A stretch of 64,000 nt of DNA, from the NCBI RefSeq assembly GCF_010728925.1, contig NZ_AP022608.1, positions 5,084,001 through 5,148,000 of the forward strand, in the 5' to 3' direction. A program made the position numbers and the translations under genes. How positions within the stretch are numbered: the first letter of the stretch is position 1; each line of letters opens with the position of its first letter. Origin of the DNA: Mycolicibacterium gadium (lineage in GTDB: Bacteria; Actinomycetota; Actinomycetes; Mycobacteriales; Mycobacteriaceae). This document shows positions 8,382 to 16,934 of the stretch, one piece after another. A model generated the notes under the pieces. It was not told the DNA's origin. It searched no databases and worked only from the letters and a program-made list of their open reading frames with translations.

Positions 8382-9675
8382 CCTCTTTGTTTGCCATCTG
8401 ATTCGCGAGGTTCTCGATGAACGCTCCGTAGCCGACGCCGCCGTGATCCGACATGACCGCGTCGTAGTCGTACTCGGGCGGTTCGCCGTTATTGGGGCGC
8501 CATCCGCTGTCGGCGGTAGACGACTTGAAGCCCTCCTCGGGGAACGCATACCAGCGTCGCGCATTGAGTTCGACGATCTTGGCGGCATCCTCGTCGGGCA
8601 CACTCGCGAGCATCTCCTCTGCACGCGCTCGGCTCTTGGGCCAGAACGAGTCCGAGTGCGGGTAGTCGCACTCCCAGGTGATGTTGTCGATACCGATCTG
8701 GTGACGCATCGCCACACCGACTTCATCCTCGATGAAGCAGCCCGTGATGTTGCGGCGGAACAGTTCGGACGGCGCGATCGTCGGATGGATGTTCTGGTAG
8801 TACTTGTGCTTGCGCCAGACGTAGTCCGCACGCTCGACCAGATACGGCATCCAACCGATTCCGCCCTCGGAGAACGCGACTTTCAGGTTCGGGTGCTTGT
8901 GGAACACCGGGGAGAAGACCAACTCGATGGCGCACGCCATCGACGTCGTCCCCATCAACGTGACCATCACCGCGAACGGCGCTTCGGGTGCGGTCGACGG
9001 GGGCATGCCTCCGGAACCGAAGTGCATGACGGCCGTCATGTTGGTTTCCTCCAGGGCCGACCAGACCGGCTCCCAATGGTCGGTATGGAAGCTGGGCAGG
9101 CCGAGGTTCATCGGGTTGTCGGGCAGACCGACAGCGCGGCACCCCTTGGCGGCATTGCGTTCGATCTCCGCAACCATCAGCTGTGTGTCCCACAGCGGAC
9201 TGATCATCATGGGAATGAAGCGCGCGGGATCGGTGGCGCACCACTCGTCGAGTGAGAAATCGTTCCACGCCTGAACGGACAGCAGCGCCAGGTCCTTGTC
9301 TTCAGCCTCCAGGAACACGGTCCCGCAGAACCGCGGAAACGACGGGAAGCAGAGCATCGCGTGCACGCCGTCGATGTCCATGTCGGCGAGTCGGGCCTTC
9401 GGGTCGTAGCATCCCGGGATCATGTCGTCGTAGCGCACCGGGTCGACACCGAATTCTTCTGGTGATTTCCCCGCGACGGCGTTCAGCCCGATGTTGGGAT
9501 AACTGCGGCCCTCGTACACCCACTGGTGCATCGGCGGCTTGCCCTCGCGTGGGAATTCCACGATGCGGGGCCCGTCCTCCACGTACTTTTTCGGCAGCCG
9601 GTCGGTCCAGACGTGCGGGGGTTCGATCAGGTGGTCATCGACGGACAGAAGTTTCATCGACGGCTGGAGCGGCAT
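8371..9675 (-). CDS. Amidohydrolase family (COG2159-type) metal-dependent hydrolase
   Basis: This 434-residue TIM-barrel protein belongs to the amidohydrolase-2 group, which includes hydrolases and non-oxidative decarboxylases. The N-terminal SVDDHLIEPP carries the DxH-like metal-site motif. LNPM/NLGLPSFHTDHWEPVW, MHFGSGG, FSEGGIGWMPYL and CDYPHSD near residue 345 supply further ligands. The ATG at 9675 has GGGAGGAA 6 nt upstream; an in-frame ATG at 9717 lies inside the promoter element and was rejected. It is a paralogue of the protein at 48961-50280. It is transcribed from the operator at 9712-9732. Confidence 0.9.
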   Translation of the reverse strand: MPLQPSMKLLSVDDHLIEPPHVWTDRLPKKYVEDGPRIVEFPREGKPPMHQWVYEGRSYPNIGLNAVAGKSPEEFGVDPVRYDDMIPGCYDPKARLADMDIDGVHAMLCFPSFPRFCGTVFLEAEDKDLALLSVQAWNDFSLDEWCATDPARFIPMMISPLWDTQLMVAEIERNAAKGCRAVGLPDNPMNLGLPSFHTDHWEPVWSALEETNMTAVMHFGSGGMPPSTAPEAPFAVMVTLMGTTSMACAIELVFSPVFHKHPNLKVAFSEGGIGWMPYLVERADYVWRKHKYYQNIHPTIAPSELFRRNITGCFIEDEVGVAMRHQIGIDNITWECDYPHSDSFWPKSRARAEEMLASVPDEDAAKIVELNARRWYAFPEEGFKSSTADSGWRPNNGEPPEYDYDAVMSDHGGVGYGAFIENLANQMANKEVKN

Positions 9676-9711
9676 CGCGGGTTCCTCCCATGCACGGCTG
9701 CTAGGCTTATG

Positions 9712-9732
9712 GAACAACTGAACATAATCTGC
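9712..9732 (-). promoter_or_regulatory. Shared operator/promoter element, site 2
   Basis: On the minus strand GCA-N5-TGTTC is followed by AGTTGTTC, matching the common element with one change in the left arm. It lies about 40 nt upstream of the amidohydrolase start (9675) and also upstream of the divergent small gene at 9772. Confidence 0.6.
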
Positions 9733-9771
9733 TTAGTTGAACTATAGCGCGTACCACGAGGAAGAGCGAAT

Positions 9772-9966
9772 ATGGACCCGAGCGAGCGTATCCCCAAGGA
9801 CGACTGGGTCGATCAGGACCTCCTCACGCGTGATGAGGCGGCCGGCAGGCTGGTCGACGAGATCGCAGAGGTTTCCAAGAAGATCGAGGCTGGTGAGGGC
9901 GACGAGTTGATGGAGCGCCGACTGGCCGGCATGAAGGAAGCGCTCAAGCACTACCGCGAGCGCTGA
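9772..9966 (+). CDS. Small conserved hypothetical protein (64 aa)
   Basis: The protein is 64 residues, highly charged and probably helical (DEAAGRLVDEIAEVSKKIEAGEGDE), with no signal or membrane segment. It has a GAGGAAGA ribosome-binding site and a dedicated intergenic promoter region divergent from the amidohydrolase, which argues for a real gene despite its size. It converges on the phosphotransferase gene, ending 5 nt before that gene's stop. Function is unknown. Confidence 0.6.
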   Translation: MDPSERIPKDDWVDQDLLTRDEAAGRLVDEIAEVSKKIEAGEGDELMERRLAGMKEALKHYRER

Positions 9967-9970
9967 GCGG

Positions 9971-11320
9971 TCAGGAAGCTTCGCACGTGGGTAGTTCGGC
10001 CAGCGGCGCGACATGACCGATCCGGCCGCCGGGCAGCAGGGGCTCGAGCAGCAGCAATTGCCGCATGACCCGACGATGGAGGAGCGGGATGAGCTCCGCG
10101 TCGCGTTCAGGCCCGGCGTGCAGGATGAACGTTTCGAGTGCTTCGTCGGCAGCGCGGCGATCAGTCGATTCCAGCTCGAGGGTTGCCTCGATGTCGGCCA
10201 GATCCGCACGATCAATCGCTGCGCCGAACTCGCTCACGCGATGGCAGAACCGCGCCACTTTCGCCACGGCACCGCGTTGATACTCGGCGATGCCGGGGTC
10301 CGCGTCGAGAGATTCCACCATCGTCGCCAACCCGCCGATCACTCCGTCGTACGACGACCGGACGGGCTCGGGTAGCGACACCGGGGCGAGTTCGACATCT
10401 GACAGTCGCGCGATGGACTCGATCGCGTGCAGCGAAAGCTGGTGGAACCACTCGATGTACTGGACGATGTCGGTCAGCGGGAGGTCCATGTGAAGGACCA
10501 GCGCGACCCCGAGGGGTGTGCAGAGCGCGAACTTCGCGGTGTGGAACTCGATGGATCTCAGATCAAGTGGCTCGCCGGAAACCTCCGCGTAGCGTCGCAG
10601 CACTCGGCCCAGGTCACCCATGGGTTCGGTCACGTTCCGTAATCGCAAGCCCGCCAGGTCGTGGGAGATGTCGCCGATGTGTGCCAACTCGACGTCGAGC
10701 AGCCCGGTGATCCGCTCATCGGCGAACATGAATTGTCCGGTGTCGCCGAGGACGAACTGTGGTGTGGACCTGTGTGTAGGCGGATTCCTCCTGAGCCACC
10801 CGATCGCGAACTCCAGCAACGGTTCCGGTCGCTGTTTGAAGGATCGATACCGATCCACGAAGGTCTCGAAATAGTCGAGTGCGATTGCGTGCGCTCCGGT
10901 GGGAACGCGTAAGCCGATGTCGGTGAAGGCGGCAGGATCGATGCGGTGCGCCCGAACGAGTGCGTCGACATAATCGTCCATGACGGCGTCGATTTCGGAA
11001 GCATCGGCAGCGCTGCCGAGGTCAGCTTCGCCGGGCAGCCAATCCATCACTACCGCGGCACCGTCGGCGATGACCCCGTGGATGTGTGGCACCGGAATGC
11101 CATGGCTTTCCATCTCCCGCAAGATCGCCGCCTCGGCGTCGACAGAGGCGAATCCGAACCCTTCCCGGTTGCCGCGGACATACAGGCGAACGGGTTGGCT
11201 GTTGCGTTCAGCGGTGACGAACCACGCTGGGCGCCAACGCTGTTGGCGTTCGATGGAGCGGATCGGACCCACCATCGCAGAAATCCATTCCACGACCGCA
11301 TCGCCAATGTCATCCGCCAC
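9971..11320 (-). CDS. Aminoglycoside-phosphotransferase-fold (APH) family protein
   Basis: This 449-residue protein has the kinase-like APH fold. The ATP-binding N-lobe is followed by VMDWLPGE, a catalytic loop reading LGDTGQFMF (about residues 191-199) in place of the usual HGDxxxxN, and LLDVELAHIGDISHDLA as the DFG equivalent. The catalytic aspartate is kept, but the loop His and the metal-binding Asn are changed. In mycobacteria such proteins often lie beside fadE genes in acyl-CoA pathways. It starts with GTG 12 nt after the fadE at 11333 and closes the minus-strand operon that begins with the ferredoxin. The long C-terminal tail (after about 330) is not recognised. Confidence 0.85.
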   Translation of the reverse strand: MADDIGDAVVEWISAMVGPIRSIERQQRWRPAWFVTAERNSQPVRLYVRGNREGFGFASVDAEAAILREMESHGIPVPHIHGVIADGAAVVMDWLPGEADLGSAADASEIDAVMDDYVDALVRAHRIDPAAFTDIGLRVPTGAHAIALDYFETFVDRYRSFKQRPEPLLEFAIGWLRRNPPTHRSTPQFVLGDTGQFMFADERITGLLDVELAHIGDISHDLAGLRLRNVTEPMGDLGRVLRRYAEVSGEPLDLRSIEFHTAKFALCTPLGVALVLHMDLPLTDIVQYIEWFHQLSLHAIESIARLSDVELAPVSLPEPVRSSYDGVIGGLATMVESLDADPGIAEYQRGAVAKVARFCHRVSEFGAAIDRADLADIEATLELESTDRRAADEALETFILHAGPERDAELIPLLHRRVMRQLLLLEPLLPGGRIGHVAPLAELPTCEAS

Positions 11321-11332
11321 GAGTCCCTCAGC

Positions 11333-12472
11333 TCATTTGCGGGGTAGGCCCAGCACGCGTTGCGCGACGATGTTGCGCTGGATCTGGGCGGTTCCTCCGT
11401 AGATGCCCGCGGCACGCGACCATACGTACACGTCCCATTCCAGGCCTTCTCGCAAGACGGGACCGCTCGCCCGCAGATCCATCATCGTGTGCCCGAACGT
11501 CTGGTCTGCCCTGGCCATCAGCAGTTTGTCCACCGAGCCTTCTGCGCCGGGCAGTGCGCCTTTTACCCGGTCGGTGAGTGAACGCTGCACCTTGACCTGG
11601 AGAGCCCGGAGTTCGGTGTACGCCTCGCCGAGCCGAGCGCGGGCCGCGGGCGTGTCGGCGAGCCGACCCGATCGCACGTCGTCCTCGAGTGCCCGCAGTT
11701 GTAATGCGAGCCTGCTGATCCAGTTGATATCGCTCGGGCCCCGTTCGTAGGCCAGCAATTGGTTGGCGATCGACCAGCCTTGGCCGCGCTCGCCCAGCAA
11801 GTTCTCGGCGGGTACGTCGACGTCGGTGAACGTGACCTCGGCGAACTCCTTGTTGCGCGCGGCGTTCACGATCGGCGCGACGTCGATGCCGGCGGTGGTC
11901 ATGGGCACCAGCAGGACCGAGATGCCCGCGTGTTTGGCGGCGTCGGGTTCGGTGCGACACAGCAGGAAGCACCAGTCGGCTACCGCGGCGAAGCTGGTCC
12001 AGATCTTGCGGCCGTTGATGCGGAAGACCGGTCGGCCGTCGACCTCGATCGCCTCCGCCTTGGTCTTGAGACTGGCAAGGTCTGATCCGGCCTCGGGCTC
12101 ACTAAACCCTTGGCACCAACGCACCGCACCCGACAACAGCCCCTGCAGTAGATCGGCGCGTTGTTGCTCGGACCCGAAGAGCCGCAATGCGTTCGACAGA
12201 TGGCCGACACCTTCGATCGGCGGTGCGCCTGCGCGTCCCAGCTCGTCGTTGAGGATTGCCTCGTAGATGGGTGAGAGCCCGTGGCCGCCGTACTCGGTCG
12301 GGAACGACAGGCCGATGTAGCCGGCTTCGTAGAGGGTCTGATGCCAGGCATTGGCGGCGTCAGCCCGTGCGCTGGGGTCCTCCGGGATCGCGGCGGCTGC
12401 GGCGTTGTCGTGGAGCCAGGTGCGCAGCCGCGCGCGGAATTCGGCTTCGTCTTGAGTGTCGGTGAAATCCAT
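11333..12472 (-). CDS. Acyl-CoA dehydrogenase (FadE), long subunit
   Basis: This 379-residue acyl-CoA dehydrogenase has the FAD/substrate motif WCQGFSEPEAGSDLASL, NGRKIWTSFA, and the C-terminal signature AGIYGGTAQIQRNIVAQRVLGLPR. It lies 23 nt downstream of a second, more divergent fadE (12496). By analogy to FadE26-27 and FadE28-29 of cholesterol side-chain catabolism, the two probably form an alpha2beta2 heteromer acting on a bulky acyl-CoA. Heteromer formation is inferred from arrangement. Confidence 0.92.
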   Translation of the reverse strand: MDFTDTQDEAEFRARLRTWLHDNAAAAAIPEDPSARADAANAWHQTLYEAGYIGLSFPTEYGGHGLSPIYEAILNDELGRAGAPPIEGVGHLSNALRLFGSEQQRADLLQGLLSGAVRWCQGFSEPEAGSDLASLKTKAEAIEVDGRPVFRINGRKIWTSFAAVADWCFLLCRTEPDAAKHAGISVLLVPMTTAGIDVAPIVNAARNKEFAEVTFTDVDVPAENLLGERGQGWSIANQLLAYERGPSDINWISRLALQLRALEDDVRSGRLADTPAARARLGEAYTELRALQVKVQRSLTDRVKGALPGAEGSVDKLLMARADQTFGHTMMDLRASGPVLREGLEWDVYVWSRAAGIYGGTAQIQRNIVAQRVLGLPRK

Positions 12473-12495
12473 GGTTCTCCGGGTGCTCGCGGAAT

Positions 12496-13542
12496 CTAAC
12501 CCAGGTCCGGATCGGTCAGCCGCATGTCGGCGATCGCCTGGTATTGGTCACTTTCATCACCGAACAGCCTGCGATTCAACAGTGTTCGGCGAAGGCGCAG
12601 ATGTGCGACGTGCTCCCAGGTTATGGAGATGCCACCGAGAACCTGCATGGCCGCCTCGACGACGTCGCGACCTGCGGCAGATGCATAGGCCTTGGCTGTG
12701 CGCGCCGCGAGCAAGGCCTCGCGCGGTGCCAGGTGGTCGACCGCCCATGCCGCGTGCCAGAGACAGCTACGAGCTCCCTCGAGGCGGACGAGCGAGTCGG
12801 CCAGAATGTGCTGGACGGCCTGAAAGGTTCCGATCTTGACGCCGAACTGCACGCGTTCGCCTGCGTAGCCGACGGCGTCATCGAGCGCCCCCGTCATCAC
12901 CCCGATCAGGTCGGCGGCGACGGCGGTCAGCGCCATCGCCATGGCGGAGTCCCACCGGCGTGCGTCGATTGGATCTCCCACCGACGTGGTGGCGCCGAGA
13001 TCGGAGGCGGATAGGGGACTGATCGACCGCGTCAAATCCAGGCCTTCACGCCCCGATGCAGTATCGATGGCGGCGTAGACCAAGCGCCGGCGATTTCCAT
13101 CGGAAAGAGCCAAGAGCGCATGGGTGGCGCCTGCGGAGTCAAGGACTACACCGCGGTCTTCGGAATCGGCGAATCCGGACAGGTCGTCCTTCAACACCGG
13201 CGCCATGCGCAGAGCGCCCTCGGCCACCAGGTCGACTTCCTTTTCCGCACCGGCGGCGTAGAGCAGTTCGGTGGCCAGGACCGCCTGTCCGAGCGCGGGT
13301 AGCGCGCTCAAGCTGCGCCCCAATTCCTCGATGGATAGCGCCGTCTCGACGCCGCTGGCCTCCAGCCCGCATGTCGCGGGCGCGCGAAACGCGGGCACGC
13401 CGACCTCGACGAGGCGCTCCCACTGCGTGTCCAGACGGTCATCCGACGCGATGTCATCGGGACCTGATGTGGCGGTGGTGTCAGCCAATCGCCTCATCGT
13501 CTCGCGCAGCAGCTCTTGCTCGTCTGTCAGCCCGATGAACAT
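12496..13542 (-). CDS. Acyl-CoA dehydrogenase (FadE), divergent short subunit
   Basis: This 348-residue acyl-CoA dehydrogenase family protein has a weak central FAD region: the WxQGxSEPEAGSD motif is absent. The C-terminal helical signature is good (RVQFGVKIGTFQAVQHILADSLV and MQVLGGISITWEHVAHLRLRR). This is the pattern of the second subunit in FadE heteromers. It lies between the ferredoxin and the long subunit in one minus-strand operon. Confidence 0.9.
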   Translation of the reverse strand: MFIGLTDEQELLRETMRRLADTTATSGPDDIASDDRLDTQWERLVEVGVPAFRAPATCGLEASGVETALSIEELGRSLSALPALGQAVLATELLYAAGAEKEVDLVAEGALRMAPVLKDDLSGFADSEDRGVVLDSAGATHALLALSDGNRRRLVYAAIDTASGREGLDLTRSISPLSASDLGATTSVGDPIDARRWDSAMAMALTAVAADLIGVMTGALDDAVGYAGERVQFGVKIGTFQAVQHILADSLVRLEGARSCLWHAAWAVDHLAPREALLAARTAKAYASAAGRDVVEAAMQVLGGISITWEHVAHLRLRRTLLNRRLFGDESDQYQAIADMRLTDPDLG

Positions 13543-13552
13543 CGTTCGATGC

Positions 13553-13750
13553 CTATCCGTCCTCGCGCAGCGTCAGCGCGATCTTCGGGCAGAGCTGAAC
13601 GGCCTGCCGAACGTCGGCCTCCCGGTCGGCGGGTATCTCGTCGACGGTCACCACGGCAAGGTCCTCGTTGTCGAGTTCGAAGATGTCAGGGGCTATGCCG
13701 ACGCAGACGGCGTTGGACTCACAGAGGTCGCGATCCACGTCTACCCGCAT
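13553..13750 (-). CDS. 3Fe-4S ferredoxin (P450 redox partner type)
   Basis: This 65-residue ferredoxin shows CESNAVC near residue 10, IAPDIFELD, and the C-terminal CP pair in QLCPKIAL. Three cysteines fit a 3Fe-4S cluster of the kind that feeds actinobacterial P450s. It begins with ATG at 13750 after an AGGGG-containing leader and is first gene of the operon with the FadE pair and the APH protein. It is the only ferredoxin in the window, against five P450s, so it may be shared. No ferredoxin reductase was found. Confidence 0.9.
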   Translation of the reverse strand: MRVDVDRDLCESNAVCVGIAPDIFELDNEDLAVVTVDEIPADREADVRQAVQLCPKIALTLREDG

Positions 13751-13805
13751 CCTCTACCCCTTCCCGACGACAGGCATCAACGGTCTGCCATGATAATGGA
13801 TGATA

Positions 13806-13828
13806 GAACGAATATTGTTCAACTGTTA
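13806..13828. promoter_or_regulatory. Shared operator/promoter element, site 3 (divergent)
   Basis: GAACGAATATTGTTC (13806-13820), an imperfect inverted repeat, runs into AACTGTTA. Toward the minus strand CGTTC is followed by TATCAT, a good -10, for the ferredoxin operon. Toward the plus strand the SDR at 13847 has a GGAGG ribosome-binding site. The same GAACGAAT(A/G)TTGTTC core occurs at site 8. Confidence 0.65.
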
Positions 13829-13846
13829 CACACCGGAGGATTGCCC

Positions 13847-14641
13847 ATGGCCCGCCTTGACAAGCGAAACGTATTGGTCACCGGCGGTGCTCAGGGGCTC
13901 GGGCGCGCGATCTCGCGGCGGCTGGCTGCCGAGGGCGCACACGTGACGATCGTCGATCTCAATGCCGACAAGGCGGCCGAGTGCGTCGAACTCATCGGAA
14001 AAGACGGCGCCACGGCGAAGTTCGTCCAGGCCAACGTCGCCAAACGCGAGGAGATTGCCGCCGCGGTGGAGGCCGCCGCCGTCGACGGTGCGTTGCACGT
14101 GCTGGTCAACGCCGCGCAGTACTTCGCCATGCCCAAGGCGCTCGAACTCGTCAGCGACAAGGACTGGGAGCTGTCGGAGGCGACGGGTCCACGCGCGACG
14201 TTCCGCTTCATGCAGCTCGCGCACCCGTACCTCAAGGCGGCGGAGAAGTCGTCGGTGATCAACTTCGTGTCCGGCTCCGCGCTGGGTGGCATCGCCTACA
14301 CGGCACCGTATTCGGCGGCGAAGGGAGCCATCGGGGCGCTGACCAAAGTGGCGGCCAACGAATGGGCCGCGCACGGCATTCGCGTCAACGCCGTATGCCC
14401 GTTCGCGCTGACCGATGTGCAGCGCGACATGATCGGCACCGAGTGGGACAACTACACGCGTACCGCCGAGGCGTCACCGATGAAACGCGGCGCTGACCCC
14501 GACGCCGAGATCGCGCCTGCGGTGGCCTTCCTGGCCAGCGACGATTCATCCTTTGTCACCGGAACCGTGCTGCACATCGACGGCGGGATGACCGAGTTGT
14601 CCACCGTCGACTATTCGAAGTCGCCCGGCGTGTTCAAATAG
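13847..14641 (+). CDS. Short-chain dehydrogenase/reductase
   Basis: This 264-residue SDR carries VTGGAQGLGR, VNAAQY in place of NNAG, the serine in FVSGSALGG and YSAAK as YxxxK, with HIDGGMTEL at the end. It probably acts as an NAD-dependent alcohol or 3-hydroxyacyl-CoA dehydrogenase. ATG at 13847 is preceded by GGAGG. It is monocistronic and ends in an 8-bp convergent overlap with the MaoC gene. Confidence 0.9.
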   Translation: MARLDKRNVLVTGGAQGLGRAISRRLAAEGAHVTIVDLNADKAAECVELIGKDGATAKFVQANVAKREEIAAAVEAAAVDGALHVLVNAAQYFAMPKALELVSDKDWELSEATGPRATFRFMQLAHPYLKAAEKSSVINFVSGSALGGIAYTAPYSAAKGAIGALTKVAANEWAAHGIRVNAVCPFALTDVQRDMIGTEWDNYTRTAEASPMKRGADPDAEIAPAVAFLASDDSSFVTGTVLHIDGGMTELSTVDYSKSPGVFK

Positions 14642-15068
14642 CCAGCGCCACGGTGGCTTCACCCGGTGTTGTGCTCGTGCCGTTCTGGTCGATGACGTCG
14701 ACTTTGAGGTGCACCAACGCGAGACCGTCGACGATTTCCTTGCCCATGACCTCGCCGACCGCGCGCAACTCGTCACCCTTCTGGTTCATGCTCCGGTACT
14801 TCGCGTTCAGCGATCGGATTTCGCCGTCGTCGCCGATCCACTGCCGCAGCATGTTGACCAGGTAGGCCAATCGCAGGTTGCCCATCCCGAACGCGCCCTT
14901 CTCGTTACCTGCGGCCCTGCCGGCCTCGTCGTCCATGTGAATGGGGATGAACTCGTCGTTGACGGCCGCATAGCGGTTCCACTCGGCGAAGCCCGTGGTT
15001 CGGACGAACTCCGGGAGTCGGTCACCGATGTTGATCGACTCGAAAACGGGCGAATTCGATTCAGTCAC
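14634..15068 (-). CDS. MaoC-like hot-dog dehydratase, catalytic half
   Basis: This 144-residue single hot-dog protein has the hydratase-2 signature Y-A-A-V-N-D-E-F-I-P-I-H near residue 33-45, which holds the catalytic aspartate and histidine. Together with the N-terminal-half protein at 16449 it fits a two-part enoyl-CoA hydratase like ChsH1-ChsH2. Its start overlaps the upstream aldehyde dehydrogenase (15065). It is last in the minus-strand operon beginning at 19299. Confidence 0.87.
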   Translation of the reverse strand: MTESNSPVFESINIGDRLPEFVRTTGFAEWNRYAAVNDEFIPIHMDDEAGRAAGNEKGAFGMGNLRLAYLVNMLRQWIGDDGEIRSLNAKYRSMNQKGDELRAVGEVMGKEIVDGLALVHLKVDVIDQNGTSTTPGEATVALAI

Positions 15069-16439
15069 AATGCGATCCCCAATACCTTGGTATCGAGATA
15101 CTCGGTGATACCCGCACGAGCACCCTCACGGCCGAGCCCGCTTTCCTTGATGCCGCCAAACGGCACCGCGGCCGAGATCGGGTTGATGTCGTTGATGCCG
15201 ATCATGCCGAAGTCCAGCGCTTCGGCGACCCGGATCGCGCGACCGATATCCCGCGTGTAGATGTATCCGGCGAGTCCGTAGCTGGTGGAGTTGGCCATCT
15301 CGATGGCCTCGGCTTCGTCGTCGAAGACCAGGACCGGGGCGATGGGACCGAATGTTTCTTCCGAGCAGATCACCATGTTCGGGGTGACCTCGGACAGGAT
15401 GGTCGGCGCGAAGAAGTGACCACCGTCGAACGTGTCACCAGTCAGTTGCGTACCTCCGAGCATCAGCGTGGCGCCCTTGGCGACCGCATCGTCGACCTGG
15501 CGGGTCATCTTGCTCAGGGCCGTCTCGTCGATGAGGGGGCCAACTGTCGTTCCCTTCGCCAATCCGTCTCCGGGAACAAGCTTTTCCACTCGCTGCCGCA
15601 ACGTCTCGAGAAACGGCGCGACGATCGAGCGGTGCACGATGAACCGGTTGGGGCAAATGCATGCCTGGCCCGTGTTGAGGAATTTCACGAGTGCTGCGCC
15701 CTTGGCGGCGTGCTCGGGGTCGGCGTCGTCGAACACGAGAAACGGTGCGTGCCCACCGAGTTCCATCGACACCCGCTTCATCGTGGCACCCGCGCGCGCA
15801 GCGATCATCTTCCCGATCTCGGTCGAGCCGGTGAAACTGATCTTTCGAACCTGTGGGTCCGACATGATCTCCTCGGCCACCGGTTCTGGATCCGAACACG
15901 TCACCAGGTTGACCACACCGGCGGGCACACCGGCGTCTTCGAAAACGCGAAACGTCTCGATCGCGCACAACGGCGTCTGCTCGGCCGGTTTGAGCACCGA
16001 CGTGCAGCCAGCGGCCAACGCGGGAGCAACCTTCCGGGTGATCATCGAAATCGGGTAGTTCCACGGTGTGATCGCCGCGCACACCCCGACCGGCTGCTGT
16101 AACACCAGGAAGCGCTGATCCGCGCGTGACGATGGAATCACCTCGCCGTAAACACGTTTGGCCTCCTCGGCGAACCACAGCAGAAAGTCGGCGGCGTAGC
16201 CGACCTCGGTGCGAGCCATCCGCAGCGGCTTGCCCTGCTCCTTCGTCATCAGGGTCGCCAGCTCGTCCTGGCGTTCCAGCATGATTCGGTGCGCCGCAAC
16301 CAGGATGTCTGCCCGCTCGTAGGCGGGCTTCGGCGCGGCCGCCGTCGGCGACGGTGTCCAGCACCGCGCCGGTCGCGGGGTTGATGCTCGAGAAAGTCAT
16401 GCCGGACGAGGCGGATTGCCACTTCCCATCGATGTACAC
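15065..16439 (-). pseudogene. Aldehyde dehydrogenase, frameshifted near N-terminus
   Basis: The gene starts at GTG 16439 (after GAGAGG) and reads MYIDGKWQ...INPATGAVLDTVADGGRAEA to about 16331. The ALDH reading then continues in another frame as KPAYERADILVAAHRIMLERQ to the stop at 15065. The roughly 20-25 residues that join these segments in intact homologues are missing, so this is an internal deletion with a frame change rather than a single-base slip. The rest is intact and succinate-semialdehyde-dehydrogenase-like, with the glutamate in MELGGHAPF and the cysteine in NTGQACICPN. Re-initiation at the Met at 16282 would give a 405-residue protein lacking the N-terminus. An assembly error is possible. 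Confidence 0.75.
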
Positions 16440-16448
16440 GGCTGCCTC

Positions 16449-16934
16449 TCAGTATCGGATCAGGGTGTCGATGCGAGTGCGGACGACCTCGCCTCGCTGA
16501 TTGCGCAGTTCGCGTTCCAGTTGCACATAGAGCATCTGACCTAGTCGCCCCCCACGTTCGGTGGCGTCCTTGATCCGCCACCGCCCGGTGATCACGTCAC
16601 CCGGTCGCATCGGCTCACCGAACGCGAACTCCACTCCGCCGTTGAGGACATGTTGCCCAGGCTCGCCGGGCTGGGGAAGTGCGTATTGCGCGGGTCCGGC
16701 ATCGGGGGGCTGTATGGGCCACGCGAACGGATTGAAGTCGTCGGGAGCGATGACGCCACCCCATCGAGTGGTGCGAGCATAGTCCTCGTCCCAGAACAAC
16801 CGCGGCGGCTCATGTGGCCAGTAAGTGGCGATCGCCCACCGGCGGATGTCCGAGGAATCGATGGGGAACGCCGGAGCGTCCTGCTCGTGCCAGACGCCGA
16901 TCGCGGCGCGCAAGCGGTCGGTGATCAGGGTCAT
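16449..16934 (-). CDS. MaoC-type dehydratase, N-terminal (FAS1-like) half
   Basis: This 161-residue protein matches the MaoC N-terminal hot-dog type, with IRRWAIATYWPHEPPRLFWDEDYA and a C-terminal strand set ending RTRIDTLIRY. It lacks the D-x-N-P-x-H catalytic motif, as expected for the substrate-binding half of a two-part hydratase whose catalytic half is at 14634. It overlaps the broken acyl-CoA dehydrogenase upstream by ATGA and is followed within 10 nt by the broken aldehyde dehydrogenase. Confidence 0.82.
   Translation of the reverse strand: MTLITDRLRAAIGVWHEQDAPAFPIDSSDIRRWAIATYWPHEPPRLFWDEDYARTTRWGGVIAPDDFNPFAWPIQPPDAGPAQYALPQPGEPGQHVLNGGVEFAFGEPMRPGDVITGRWRIKDATERGGRLGQMLYVQLERELRNQRGEVVRTRIDTLIRY

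Noticed and set aside
9971..11320. Aminoglycoside resistance gene
   Set aside because: The fold is APH-like but the catalytic loop is altered and the gene is embedded in a FadE/ferredoxin operon; nothing points to antibiotic modification.
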